Source: TWA4 sp964613155 (lineage in GTDB: Bacteria > Bacillota > Clostridia > Lachnospirales > Lachnospiraceae). From it: DNA of 64,000 bases. The notes below the pieces were generated by a model. The model was given only the letters and a program-made list of their open reading frames with translations. It did not search any database and was not told the DNA's origin. Positions 35,882 to 43,565 of the stretch are shown here, piece after piece (the stretch's first letter is position 1; each line of letters starts with the position of its first letter). The stretch is from the NCBI GenBank assembly GCA_964613155.1, contig CAZTHP010000001.1, positions 1 through 64,000 of the forward strand. Reading direction: 5' to 3'. Position numbers and translations under genes: made by a program.

Positions 35882-35958
35882 ACATAAAACTTGGGTAATT
35901 CTGATTCCTGTGATGCGGAGTGAATTCCAAAGCGGTTTTACGATTTTATGTGTTTTTA
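35882..35958 (+). terminator. Imperfect long hairpin after the three-way junction
   Basis: ACATAAAA pairs with TTTTATGT, inner AATTC with GAATT and TTGG with CCAA; GTTTTT follows. It may terminate xdhC or a small RNA starting upstream. Confidence 0.45.
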
Positions 35959-35982
35959 TGATTCTGTGCAGTGCTGGTTTTG

Positions 35983-36363
35983 CTATTCTACGTACGCAAC
36001 TGCTTCGATTTCAATCAGTGCATCCTTGGGAAGTCTTGCAACTTCAACAGCTGCGCGGGCGGGATACTCGCTTTCGAAAAACTCTCCATAGACTGCATTC
36101 ATATCTGCAAACATATTCATATCCTTTAAAAATACGCCAATCCGGATACATTGGCTTAGCTGTACACCACCGCTTGCCAGAATATTTTTAATATTGGTCA
36201 ATGACTGGCGGGTTTGTGTCTGAATATCATTTCCTGCAAATTCGCCTGTAGCAGGGTCGATCGGAAGCTGTCCGGATACGAATACGAAGTTGCCAGCTTT
36301 TACAGCCTGTGAGTAAGGTCCGATCGCAGAAGGTGCATGTTCTGTATGGAAAATTGTTTTCAT
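35983..36363 (-). CDS. ridA: RidA family enamine/imine deaminase
   Basis: This 126-residue protein matches RidA/YjgF: AIGPYSQAVKAGNFVFVSGQLP, ...QTRQSLTNIKNILASGG, and the C-terminal motif EYPARAAVEVARLPKDALIEIEAVA with the conserved Arg. It hydrolyses reactive 2-aminoacrylate and related enamines formed by PLP enzymes. The start MKTIFHTEHAP follows AAAGGA; the ATG three codons earlier is part of that site. Its 180-base leader begins with the GAGCG-type element. Confidence 0.93.
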   Translation of the reverse strand: MKTIFHTEHAPSAIGPYSQAVKAGNFVFVSGQLPIDPATGEFAGNDIQTQTRQSLTNIKNILASGGVQLSQCIRIGVFLKDMNMFADMNAVYGEFFESEYPARAAVEVARLPKDALIEIEAVAYVE

Positions 36364-36494
36364 GAAGATCATCCTTTCGTTGTCTTTTTAAATTTTCAGG
36401 AAGGTAGTTCCCTGTTTTCAGTGGTATTCAATATCACGATTCGCACTTTGTGCTGGGTGTTTTTTTGAAAACTATCGAAAACTATCATGATTAC

Positions 36495-36546
36495 CATTTG
36501 CCGCTCGCATGGAACAGACTTCGCCTGTTCCTGCTCACGTGCGCTC
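36495..36546 (-). ncRNA. GAGCG-flanked hairpin element at the start of the ridA leader
   Basis: On the minus strand GAGCGCACGTGAGC is followed by a 9-pair hairpin with GAA loop and then GCGAGCGGCAAATG. It matches the element before the MATE gene in flanks and position, starting just after TATAAT. Confidence 0.6.
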
Positions 36547-36574
36547 ATTATATCATATTTTATCGATTTTGTAA
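36547..36574 (-). promoter_or_regulatory. Promoter of ridA
   Basis: On the minus strand TTACAA and extended -10 TGATATAAT with a 16-base spacer. Confidence 0.65.
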
Positions 36575-36788
36575 GGATAAGATTTTACAGGTAAAATTTG
36601 CTAATCATAGGTTTTAATTTTGTCGAGATAAGATTCGCTAAAAATAAGGTTTTGCCGAGATAAGATTTAGGAAATACAAGATTTTGCGAGGATAAAAGTT
36701 TATAAAGATAAGGTTTTGTCGGAACAAGATTTGATAATCATAAGTTTTTATTTTGCAGGGACAGAATTAGATAGGAACAAGGTTTAGA
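36575..36788. repeat. Degenerate array, unit about 36-40 bp
   Basis: Repeated blocks such as GATAAGATTT, AAGGTTTTGTCG and AATCATAAGTTTT fill the gap upstream of the NTP-transferase gene. Confidence 0.7.
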
Positions 36789-36790
36789 AG

Positions 36791-37465
36791 ATGTTAAAAA
36801 TGGATTTTATCGTAATGGCAGCTGGGAACAGCCGACGTTTTGGGAAAAATAAGCTGCTGCAGCCGATTCAGGAACGGCCGATGTTTACCTGGATTTTCGA
36901 TGTGCTGGAGGAGGTTGTTGCAAAATTAGACGAAACGAAGACCGCGTGCGGCCGGATTTTTGTGGTGACGCAGTATGAGGAAATTTTAGCGGAAGTGGAA
37001 AAACGCCGGAAAAACTACGAAAATAGCAGTCAGCTGCATATTTTGCAGAAGGAAAATGCCTGGCAGCCTGGGGTTATAAGCCCAGAGAGTACAAAGGGCA
37101 TTTCGTTTACCATTCGCAGCGGACTTTTGGCAGCAGGGGATCAGGCTGATTATACGATGTTTTTAACCGCAGATCAGCCTTGTCTGCGGGCAGAATCGAT
37201 TTTGCGCCTGGTCACGGAAACCTTGCAGGCGCAAAAAGGGATTGGAAGTCTTTGTTATCAGGAAACACCGGGGAATCCCGTTCTCTTTCATCGAATATAT
37301 CGAAAAGAACTGATGGATTTGGAAGGCGATACGGGAGGGCGAAAAATCGTAAAAAAACATCCGGAAGACTGTTATTTTTGCCCAATTGCGCAGAAATGGG
37401 AGCTAATCGATGCGGATACTGAAAAATCCTTGCAGGAGATTCTTGATTATTTTTCTGAAACGTAG
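36791..37465 (+). CDS. MocA/MobA-like nucleotidyltransferase
   Basis: The 224-residue protein has the MobA-type NTP-transferase opening IVMAAGNSRRFGKNKLLQPI and the later TADQPCLRAESI and LCYQETPGNPVLFHR blocks. Related proteins (MocA) attach CMP to molybdopterin to form the cytosine dinucleotide cofactor. Its place next to xdhC and the yqe genes supports that role. The ribosome site is weak (AAGG), and ATG 36800 is an alternative start. Confidence 0.85.
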   Translation: MLKMDFIVMAAGNSRRFGKNKLLQPIQERPMFTWIFDVLEEVVAKLDETKTACGRIFVVTQYEEILAEVEKRRKNYENSSQLHILQKENAWQPGVISPESTKGISFTIRSGLLAAGDQADYTMFLTADQPCLRAESILRLVTETLQAQKGIGSLCYQETPGNPVLFHRIYRKELMDLEGDTGGRKIVKKHPEDCYFCPIAQKWELIDADTEKSLQEILDYFSET

Positions 37466-37625
37466 TATAACTGTTTCAATATGTAGCTTATGGAAGCAAA
37501 TTGCGAAGATGCAGACTGCTAAAATAAAATTGGTCAAGAGGGCAGCTGCTGAATCAGAACTACAGAACTGCCGCAAGAAAAGCAGGTGGTCGTAAAAGGG
37601 ATGAGATACCAGGGAGGATAAATTT

Positions 37626-38201
37626 ATGCAGCTTTTAAAAGACAGAATCCGAAAAGATGGAGTGATTAAAGATGGAAACGTACTGAAAGTAGATCGTTTC
37701 CTGAATCATCAGATGGATGTAGAACTGTTTGCTGAAATCGGAAAAGAACTGAAAAGACGTTTTGAAGGAAAGGAAATCAATAAGATTCTGACAATTGAAG
37801 CAAGTGGAATTGGAATTGCCTGCGTGGTAGCACAGTCGTTTGGATGTCCTGTTGTATTTGCAAAGAAGAATAAAACGAAAAATATTGCAGGAGAAGTCTA
37901 TACGAGCAGAGTGGAATCCTTTACCCATGGCAGAGTATATGACATTATTGTTGCAAAAGAATTTTTAGGACCGGAAGATAAGGTTCTGCTGATCGATGAT
38001 TTTCTGGCGAATGGAAAAGCATTGGAAGGTCTGATCGAATTGGTTCAAAAAGCCGGTGCAGAATTAGTAGGTGCCGGAATTGTGATTGAAAAAGGCTTCC
38101 AGAGAGGCGGCGATGCGATCCGCAATATGGGAGTACAGCTGGAATCATTGGCAATCGTAGAAAGTATGGATGAAAAGACCGGTGAGATTGTATTCCGCTA
38201 A
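37626..38201 (+). CDS. xpt: Xanthine phosphoribosyltransferase
   Basis: The 191-residue enzyme converts xanthine and PRPP to XMP. Family features are LTIEASGIGIACVVAQSFG, VFAKKNKT and the PRPP-binding loop VLLIDDFLANGKALEGL. GGGAGG lies upstream of the ATG at good spacing. No purine riboswitch is seen in the 160-base gap before it. It links the molybdenum hydroxylase/purine theme here with the NCS2 permease and add. Confidence 0.94.
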   Translation: MQLLKDRIRKDGVIKDGNVLKVDRFLNHQMDVELFAEIGKELKRRFEGKEINKILTIEASGIGIACVVAQSFGCPVVFAKKNKTKNIAGEVYTSRVESFTHGRVYDIIVAKEFLGPEDKVLLIDDFLANGKALEGLIELVQKAGAELVGAGIVIEKGFQRGGDAIRNMGVQLESLAIVESMDEKTGEIVFR

Positions 38202-38303
38202 GAAATGGAAATGACAAAATTGATATACGAGACTCAAATTTCGCACATGAATTCTCAAGACGTATAGACATTTGTTTGAGTGCAAAGTTTGACATACGAA
38301 ATA

Positions 38304-38350
38304 AAAAGCCATCTCCAAACCTTTTGAAAGGTTTGGAGATGGCTTTTTTA
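38304..38350. terminator. Strong terminator after xpt
   Basis: A perfect 21-bp stem (AAAAGCCATCTCCAAACCTTT and its complement) with a tiny loop and T tracts on both strands. The rest of the gap to hsp20 holds only an orphan ribosome site at 38500. Confidence 0.92.
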
Positions 38351-38534
38351 TTTCAATAGGAAATCGTTCAGGATGCTTTGTTTCGATTAAAAACTTAATA
38401 GCCGGGTTGATTCGGTCGTGTGTTAGAAAAATAAGTGTGCACCAAACAAAAGTATTGAGGAGGTTTTTCTCAGTTCCTGTGCAGATTTCCTATGGGAAAG
38501 GAGTATCGAAATGAAAGCAGGATAACTGCTTCGT

Positions 38535-38972
38535 TTATTGAATGCTGATATATTTAATCGGATCTGACTCCGTTATTTCTGTGATTTTAGGAATTCGTAA
38601 GGTTAAAATACCGTCCTTGAAGGAAGCAACGATATCTTCTTCCTTAACCTGTTTGCCAACATAGAAGCTTCTCTGGCAACTGCCGCTGAAACGTTCTCTG
38701 CGGATGTAGTGACCATTGTCATCCGTCTGCTCCTGATTGGAAGAACGCTGTGCCTGAATGATCAGATAACCATCTTTTAACTGAGCATGTACATCTTCCT
38801 TCTGATAGCCGGGAAGTTCCAAATCCATCAGATATTGGTTATCGTACTCTTTTACATCGACATTCATCAAACTGTGCGGGTTATTAGAAGCGGAAAAACC
38901 GCTGAAAGGCTGAAACGCATCTTCAAAAAAATTGTCAAAAAATCTGTTTGAAAAAATACTAGGCATTAACAT
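38535..38972 (-). CDS. hsp20: Hsp20/alpha-crystallin family small heat shock protein
   Basis: The 145-residue protein has a Phe-rich N-terminus (SNRFFDNFFEDAFQPF), the alpha-crystallin domain (about 37-130; YLMDLELPGYQKEDVHAQL) and the conserved end motif ASFKDGILTLRIPK. It binds unfolding proteins without ATP. GGAGG lies 8 bases before the ATG. The leader contains a promoter with overlapping palindrome and a hairpin (below). Confidence 0.93.
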   Translation of the reverse strand: MLMPSIFSNRFFDNFFEDAFQPFSGFSASNNPHSLMNVDVKEYDNQYLMDLELPGYQKEDVHAQLKDGYLIIQAQRSSNQEQTDDNGHYIRRERFSGSCQRSFYVGKQVKEEDIVASFKDGILTLRIPKITEITESDPIKYISIQ

Positions 38973-39031
38973 AAATGATTCCTCCTAACTCAACATCGAC
39001 TCTCTTTTTCAAGAAGGATCGTAATTTATGG

Positions 39032-39077
39032 ATAACACATGGAGAAGTGTTCATTTGCATCAACTCATATGTGTTAT
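39032..39077 (-). promoter_or_regulatory. Hairpin in the hsp20 leader, possible RNA thermometer part
   Basis: ATAACACAT and ATGTGTTAT form a 9-bp stem. Nearer the gene, GATCCTTCT on the transcript can pair with the ribosome site AGGAGGA with one G-U pair. Confidence 0.4.
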
Positions 39078-39088
39078 TTGATTTATTT

Positions 39089-39126
39089 GTTATATATGTT
39101 ATATAACAGTAAAGGAAATCTGTCAA
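39089..39126 (-). promoter_or_regulatory. hsp20 promoter overlapped by a perfect palindrome
   Basis: On the minus strand TTGACA and TATAAC are 17 bases apart. GTTATATA-TGT-TATATAAC (39089-39107) overlaps the -10 box and is a likely operator. It is neither the CIRCE nor the CtsR consensus. Confidence 0.7.
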
Positions 39127-39284
39127 GTACTTTTTGAAAAAAATTCAAACCTGTATACGTGGATTTGAATCTTTATAGTATAGGAAGAATGTGTAAAAAA
39201 TTAAATGAACCAGTGCGTAAACCGAAATTTATCAAGACAGTATGGGGAGTAGACTATCAAATTGAGTAGATGGAAGAAAAATTA

Positions 39285-39342
39285 GAGCGAAAGCGAGCTG
39301 GCTGGCTATGATAGATCGACCGGTTACTGGAGCGGCATGAGA
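39285..39342 (+). ncRNA. Looser third copy of the GAGCG-flanked hairpin element
   Basis: GAGCGAAAGCGAGC and GAGCGGCATGAG flank a segment whose ends TGGCTGG and CCGGTTA can pair with wobble. No clear -10 box precedes it. Confidence 0.35.
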
Positions 39343-39439
39343 CAAGTCAGACGAATTTGTTGAAAAAATGTGAGAAATCTTTAAAAAAAACTTCAAAAAG
39401 TCTTATACGAAATGAAAACATCGAAATGGAAAAAAACGG

Positions 39440-39445
39440 TATAAT
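39440..39445 (+). promoter_or_regulatory. Possible -10 element before the C39-like gene
   Basis: Perfect TATAAT 64 bases before the start; no convincing -35. Confidence 0.4.
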
Positions 39446-39508
39446 TTACCAAAAAGGCGGGCATACTGCTGATGATTGAAACAGCACATAAGATTGGAGG
39501 ATATTATT

Positions 39509-40438
39509 TTGAACAGAGGTATTCAGCGGAAGACGATAGTAATCTGTATCGCGATGATTGTGATCGGAATCGGTTTATTTGTAAATGCGACGGCAAGACT
39601 TTCTTCTATTTTTGGAAATGAGCCGGTAGAGTTTTTTCAGGAACATGTAAGGAATGGGAAGGAAAAGGATGGAAATGCGGAGAAGGATGGAAATGCGGAG
39701 AACGATTCCTCTGATTTGGAAGCACAGGAAGTAATTTCGCAGGAAAAACAGCAAAATCTACTGGAAAGTTCCGAAAAAATCCAGTATATTCAATCTCATG
39801 AAAGCTTATACCCGGATGCATTGTTGGAACTTTTATCCCGGAATGTTGAAACAGTTGATTTTATTTATGATTATCCGAATCTGGTCGAAGCAGGTTTCAA
39901 TACGATGCAGGCGGCAGAGGGATTGACGTTAACAAAGGACGAAACTCAGAATGCACATCCGCTGCTTTTGCAGTGGGACAAGCGTTGGGGTGCGATTCCC
40001 TATGGAAGCAGTATGATTGCGTTGTCGGGCTGCGGTCCGACCTGTCTGGCTATGGCAGCAGCAGGGCTTACAGGGAATGCCGATGCAACACCGGCTGCAA
40101 TCGCGCAGTATGCAATGGAACAGGGCTATTATGTAGAAGGAACCGGCACGTCCTGGGCTTTGATGACAGAAGGCTGTGAGGCGTATGGGCTGCGTGGAGA
40201 AGAAATTGGACTTTCCGAAGAAGAAATGGCACAAAAGCTGGAGGAGGGCTGTCTGCTGATCTGTTCCGTTTCCGAAGGTGACTTTACGCAGACGGGACAT
40301 TTTATTGTCATCTGCGGCTATGAAGACGGCTGGTTTGAGGTAAAGGACCCCAACAGCGTGGAGCGAAGCAATGCGAAATGGACTTATGAGCGCCTGGCAG
40401 GACAGATTCGAAATCTTTGGGCGATGTCGGCTTTGTGA
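39509..40438 (+). CDS. C39-like (papain-fold) peptidase family membrane-anchored protein
   Basis: The 309-residue protein has an N-terminal membrane anchor (TIVICIAMIVIGIGLFVNAT, about residues 8-28), an acidic linker with the repeat KDGNAEKDGNAE, a helical segment, and a C39_2-like domain (about 140-305) with the Cys in LSGCGPTCLAMAAAG, His in QTGHFIVICGYE and Asp in VKDPNS. It probably acts outside the membrane as a cysteine peptidase or amidase. Start TTG 39509 has GGAGG 8 bases upstream; the TTG at 39476 does not. AraC-type gene follows after 48 bases. Confidence 0.8.
   Translation: MNRGIQRKTIVICIAMIVIGIGLFVNATARLSSIFGNEPVEFFQEHVRNGKEKDGNAEKDGNAENDSSDLEAQEVISQEKQQNLLESSEKIQYIQSHESLYPDALLELLSRNVETVDFIYDYPNLVEAGFNTMQAAEGLTLTKDETQNAHPLLLQWDKRWGAIPYGSSMIALSGCGPTCLAMAAAGLTGNADATPAAIAQYAMEQGYYVEGTGTSWALMTEGCEAYGLRGEEIGLSEEEMAQKLEEGCLLICSVSEGDFTQTGHFIVICGYEDGWFEVKDPNSVERSNAKWTYERLAGQIRNLWAMSAL
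39665..39700 (+). repeat. 18-bp coding tandem repeat in the C39-like gene
   Basis: AAGGATGGAAATGCGGAG occurs twice in a row, encoding KDGNAE twice. Confidence 0.95.
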
Positions 40439-40485
40439 AAATGCAGGGGTTGAATATTTGAATTTTCAATGAGATGAGGTAAAAA

Positions 40486-41397
40486 ATGGAAGATGGATAT
40501 AGAGAATATCGGCAGCATGGAACGTATCGGTTTCCCTGTGCCTATTACAATGCGCAGGAGGATTGGAAGAAAGAGGGACGATTTGAAGTGCGGTATCACT
40601 GGCACGAGGAAGTCGAAATCATGTTCCTGCAGAAAGGGAAATTTTTAGTTGAGATGAATATGGTTCCTTACGAATTGGAAGCGCCCTGCATTTGTGTCAT
40701 CAACAGTGGAGAATTGCATTCTTTGCAGGCTTTGTCGGAAAAAATTGCGGAAAGTGCCATTGTGTTTCATCCTCGTTTGTTATCCTTTCAGGAGCCGGAT
40801 CAGATGCAGGAGCAGATTATCGGAGCCTTATTGGAGAATCGCCTCCAGCTTCCGCGGATCATCCGGCCTTCCGATACGGTGTGGAATACGTTTTTTCATG
40901 AATATCTCTATATGGAGCAGGCATTTATGCGGGAATTTCGAAAGGTAGAAGACCAATTTCAGACAGATTCCGCAGTCAGCCAGCTGATGATCAAAGCGTC
41001 GTTATTGAAAATTTTAGCTTCGCTTCAGGTCTCCGGACTTCTCCAGACGTGTAAGCCACGGGAGGATGTGCGGGTATCTTATGTAAAAGCAGCACTTTCC
41101 TATATCCAGGAACATTATAAAGAAAAAATTTACATAAAAGATCTGGCTGCACAGGCTGGACTCAACGAACAGTATTTTTGCCGTTTATTCCGAAAAGTAC
41201 TCCGGATGTCACCTGTGGAATATATGAATCATTATCGTATGAGCAAAGCAATCGGCTTATTAGAGCAAACGGAATTATCGGTCACCGATGTGGCCTATGA
41301 ATGTGGATTTCATGATATGGGCGGGTTTATCCGGAATTTTAAGCGGATTACGGATACGACACCCTTGCAGTACCGCAAGCGCTTTCACACGATTTGA
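40486..41397 (+). CDS. AraC family transcriptional regulator
   Basis: The 303-residue protein has an N-terminal cupin-like sensor (RYHWHEEVEIMFLQKGKFLVE) and a C-terminal pair of helix-turn-helix motifs (IYIKDLAAQAGLNEQYFCRL and the signature around VAYECGFHDMGGFIRNFKR). It lies before a GH13 glucosidase gene transcribed the same way and may regulate it; the inducing sugar is unknown. Confidence 0.92.
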   Translation: MEDGYREYRQHGTYRFPCAYYNAQEDWKKEGRFEVRYHWHEEVEIMFLQKGKFLVEMNMVPYELEAPCICVINSGELHSLQALSEKIAESAIVFHPRLLSFQEPDQMQEQIIGALLENRLQLPRIIRPSDTVWNTFFHEYLYMEQAFMREFRKVEDQFQTDSAVSQLMIKASLLKILASLQVSGLLQTCKPREDVRVSYVKAALSYIQEHYKEKIYIKDLAAQAGLNEQYFCRLFRKVLRMSPVEYMNHYRMSKAIGLLEQTELSVTDVAYECGFHDMGGFIRNFKRITDTTPLQYRKRFHTI

Positions 41398-41484
41398 GCG
41401 ATAAGCAGCTTTTAGGATACAGATTGTCCACTGCCCGTAAAATGCTGTAAAATACCGCAAAATCTAAATAATTGCATATTTTCA

Positions 41485-41537
41485 AGGATATTATGCCCGT
41501 AAGAAGGAAATGAAAGTCATAATATCCTATTTTTTTA
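41485..41537 (+). terminator. Terminator after the AraC-type gene
   Basis: AGGATATTATG and CATAATATCCT followed by ATTTTTTT. Confidence 0.8.
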
Positions 41538-41629
41538 TCATATTATGGCAAGAAATCATCGGAGAATATGATATACTGAATACAACCAAATTTGTTCCGT
41601 GTGAAGATGAAATTATAGGAGGTACGTAA

Positions 41630-43354
41630 GTGATGGAAAGAAAATGGTGGCATGATAAGGTTGCATATCAGATTTATCCCAAGAGTTTTTACGATTCCAA
41701 TGGGGATGGAATCGGTGATATCCCCGGTATTATTCAGAAACTGGATTATTTAAAAGACTTAGGAATTGACATTCTCTGGCTGTCCCCTTGTTTTTGTTCG
41801 CCGATGGCAGATCAGGGATATGATATCTCAGATTATTATAATATCGACCCTCGTTTCGGCTCGATCGAAGATTTTGATGTATTGCTGGCAGAAGCCAAAA
41901 AACGCGATATGTATATTTTGATGGATCTGGTGGTCAATCATTGTTCAGATGAGCATGAATGGTTCCTGAAAGCTTGTGAAGATCCGGAAGGAGAATATGG
42001 AAAGTTCTTCTATATTGAAAAGCAAAAAGAAGATGCCAGCCTGCCCAATAACTGGCGTTCGTATTTCGGCGGCAGCGCATGGGATCTGCTTCCTGGTCAT
42101 GAGGAAGAAGGTCTGTATTATCTGCATTTGTTCCATAAAAAACAGCCCGATTTAAATTGGGAGAATCCGAAGCTGCGTGAAGAAGTTTACAAAATGATCA
42201 ATTGGTGGCTGGATAAAGGATTAGCGGGCTTCCGTATTGATGCGATCATCAATATTAAAAAAGCACTGCCTGTCGCAGAGCGCAGTTATCCGGCAGATCG
42301 CCCGGATGGGTTTGCTGCACCTCAGCAGATGTTAAAAGAAGCGGAAGGAATCGGTGAATTTCTGGGAGAAATGTATCAGAGAACCTTCAAACCGCATAAT
42401 GCATTTACCGTAGGGGAGGTATTTGATGCGAAAAAAGAAGATCTGCCGCAGTTTATTGGAGACGAAGGCTTCTTTTCTTCCATGTTTGATTTTAATGAAA
42501 CGATTTTCGGCGCAAGCTCCAATGGTTGGTATGCCAATCAGATCATTACACCGGATGACTACAAACGCTGCTGCTTTGAGAGTCAGCAGCTGATGGAGGG
42601 CATGGGGTATTTCTCCAATATCATTGAAAACCATGATGAACCGCGCGGTGTCAGCCGTTATATTCCGGAAGGTGAGTGCAGCGTTCGCTCCAAGAAAATG
42701 CTGGGTGCGATGAATTTTATGCTGAAAGGTTTGCCGTTTATTTATCAGGGACAGGAAATCGGTATGGAAAATGTTGTTCTGACCAGTATTGAGCAGGTGG
42801 ATGATATTTCCACGCTGGATGAATACCAGGTTGCGAAAAAAGCAGGACTTTCGGATGCAGAAGCATTAAAAGCAGTCAACCGCTACAGCCGTGATAATGC
42901 CCGTACTCCGATGCAGTGGAATGCACAGGCGCAGGCTGGATTTACAACGGGTACGCCCTGGCTGTATGTAAATCCGAATTATACCGAAATTAATGTGGAA
43001 CAGGAAGCAAATGATCCGGACAGCGTTTTGAATTGGTACAAGGCGATGATCGCACTGCGGAAAAATCCGGATTATCAGGAAACGATCGTATACGGAAAAA
43101 CGATTCCAGTATTCGAAGATACACATAATCTGATGGCGTATTATCGAAAATCGAAGCAGCAGACGATCCTGATCATTGGAAATTATCAGACCGAAGCACA
43201 GACCGTTGAACTGCCCTGTGAGATTCAGCAGGTTCTGTTGGATAATACAAAAATGCAGCAGGAAAATTTAGGTTTTCCGACGGGATGGGATGCAGCTTCT
43301 AAAAAGCTGACATTAGAAGGATATCAGGCAATCGCAGCGGTCGTGAATTTGTAG
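41630..43354 (+). CDS. GH13 alpha-glucosidase (oligo-1,6-glucosidase-like)
   Basis: The 574-residue cytoplasmic enzyme resembles oligo-1,6-glucosidase/alpha-glucosidase: KVAYQIYPKSFYDSNGDGIG, MDLVVNHCSDEHEWF, nucleophile Asp in GFRIDAIINI, acid/base Glu in TVGEVFDAKK, third acid in IENHDEPRGVSRY. It hydrolyses terminal alpha-linked glucose from short oligosaccharides. AGGAGG lies 7 bases before GTG 41630; ATG 41633 is an alternative. An extended -10 TGATATACT lies about 50 bases upstream. Confidence 0.93.
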   Translation: MMERKWWHDKVAYQIYPKSFYDSNGDGIGDIPGIIQKLDYLKDLGIDILWLSPCFCSPMADQGYDISDYYNIDPRFGSIEDFDVLLAEAKKRDMYILMDLVVNHCSDEHEWFLKACEDPEGEYGKFFYIEKQKEDASLPNNWRSYFGGSAWDLLPGHEEEGLYYLHLFHKKQPDLNWENPKLREEVYKMINWWLDKGLAGFRIDAIINIKKALPVAERSYPADRPDGFAAPQQMLKEAEGIGEFLGEMYQRTFKPHNAFTVGEVFDAKKEDLPQFIGDEGFFSSMFDFNETIFGASSNGWYANQIITPDDYKRCCFESQQLMEGMGYFSNIIENHDEPRGVSRYIPEGECSVRSKKMLGAMNFMLKGLPFIYQGQEIGMENVVLTSIEQVDDISTLDEYQVAKKAGLSDAEALKAVNRYSRDNARTPMQWNAQAQAGFTTGTPWLYVNPNYTEINVEQEANDPDSVLNWYKAMIALRKNPDYQETIVYGKTIPVFEDTHNLMAYYRKSKQQTILIIGNYQTEAQTVELPCEIQQVLLDNTKMQQENLGFPTGWDAASKKLTLEGYQAIAAVVNL

Positions 43355-43403
43355 AGAAAATGCGATTTCGCAAGTTTTTCGTAAGTTTTTTTCCGTTTTT
43401 GTA

Positions 43404-43432
43404 TTGACAATAAAAAAGGCAGATAGTATGAT
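43404..43432 (+). promoter_or_regulatory. Promoter of the liv operon, set in the upstream terminator stem
   Basis: TTGACA and TATGAT with a 17-base spacer. The -10 lies inside the 5' arm of the terminator that follows. Confidence 0.75.
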
Positions 43433-43500
43433 TCTCAGTAGTGCTACATTGCTCTGCTGTAATGCAACTGTAGTTGTATACTATCTGCCTTTGTTTTTTT
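43413..43500 (+). terminator. Terminator after the GH13 gene
   Basis: AAAAAGGCAGATAGTAT pairs with ATACTATCTGCCTTT across a long loop, then seven T. Confidence 0.8.
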
Positions 43501-43565
43501 ACCAGAAGAAAAGTTCAGATAAAAGTTCAGCAGGATAGCATGGAACGAATAAGGAGGATATGATT

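Noticed and set aside
37466..37625. Purine riboswitch before xpt
   Set aside because: No matching loop sequences or terminator stem seen in the gap.
39285..39342. tRNA or rRNA genes in the gaps
   Set aside because: No cloverleaf with a TTCGA loop or rRNA-like sequence was recognised anywhere in the window.
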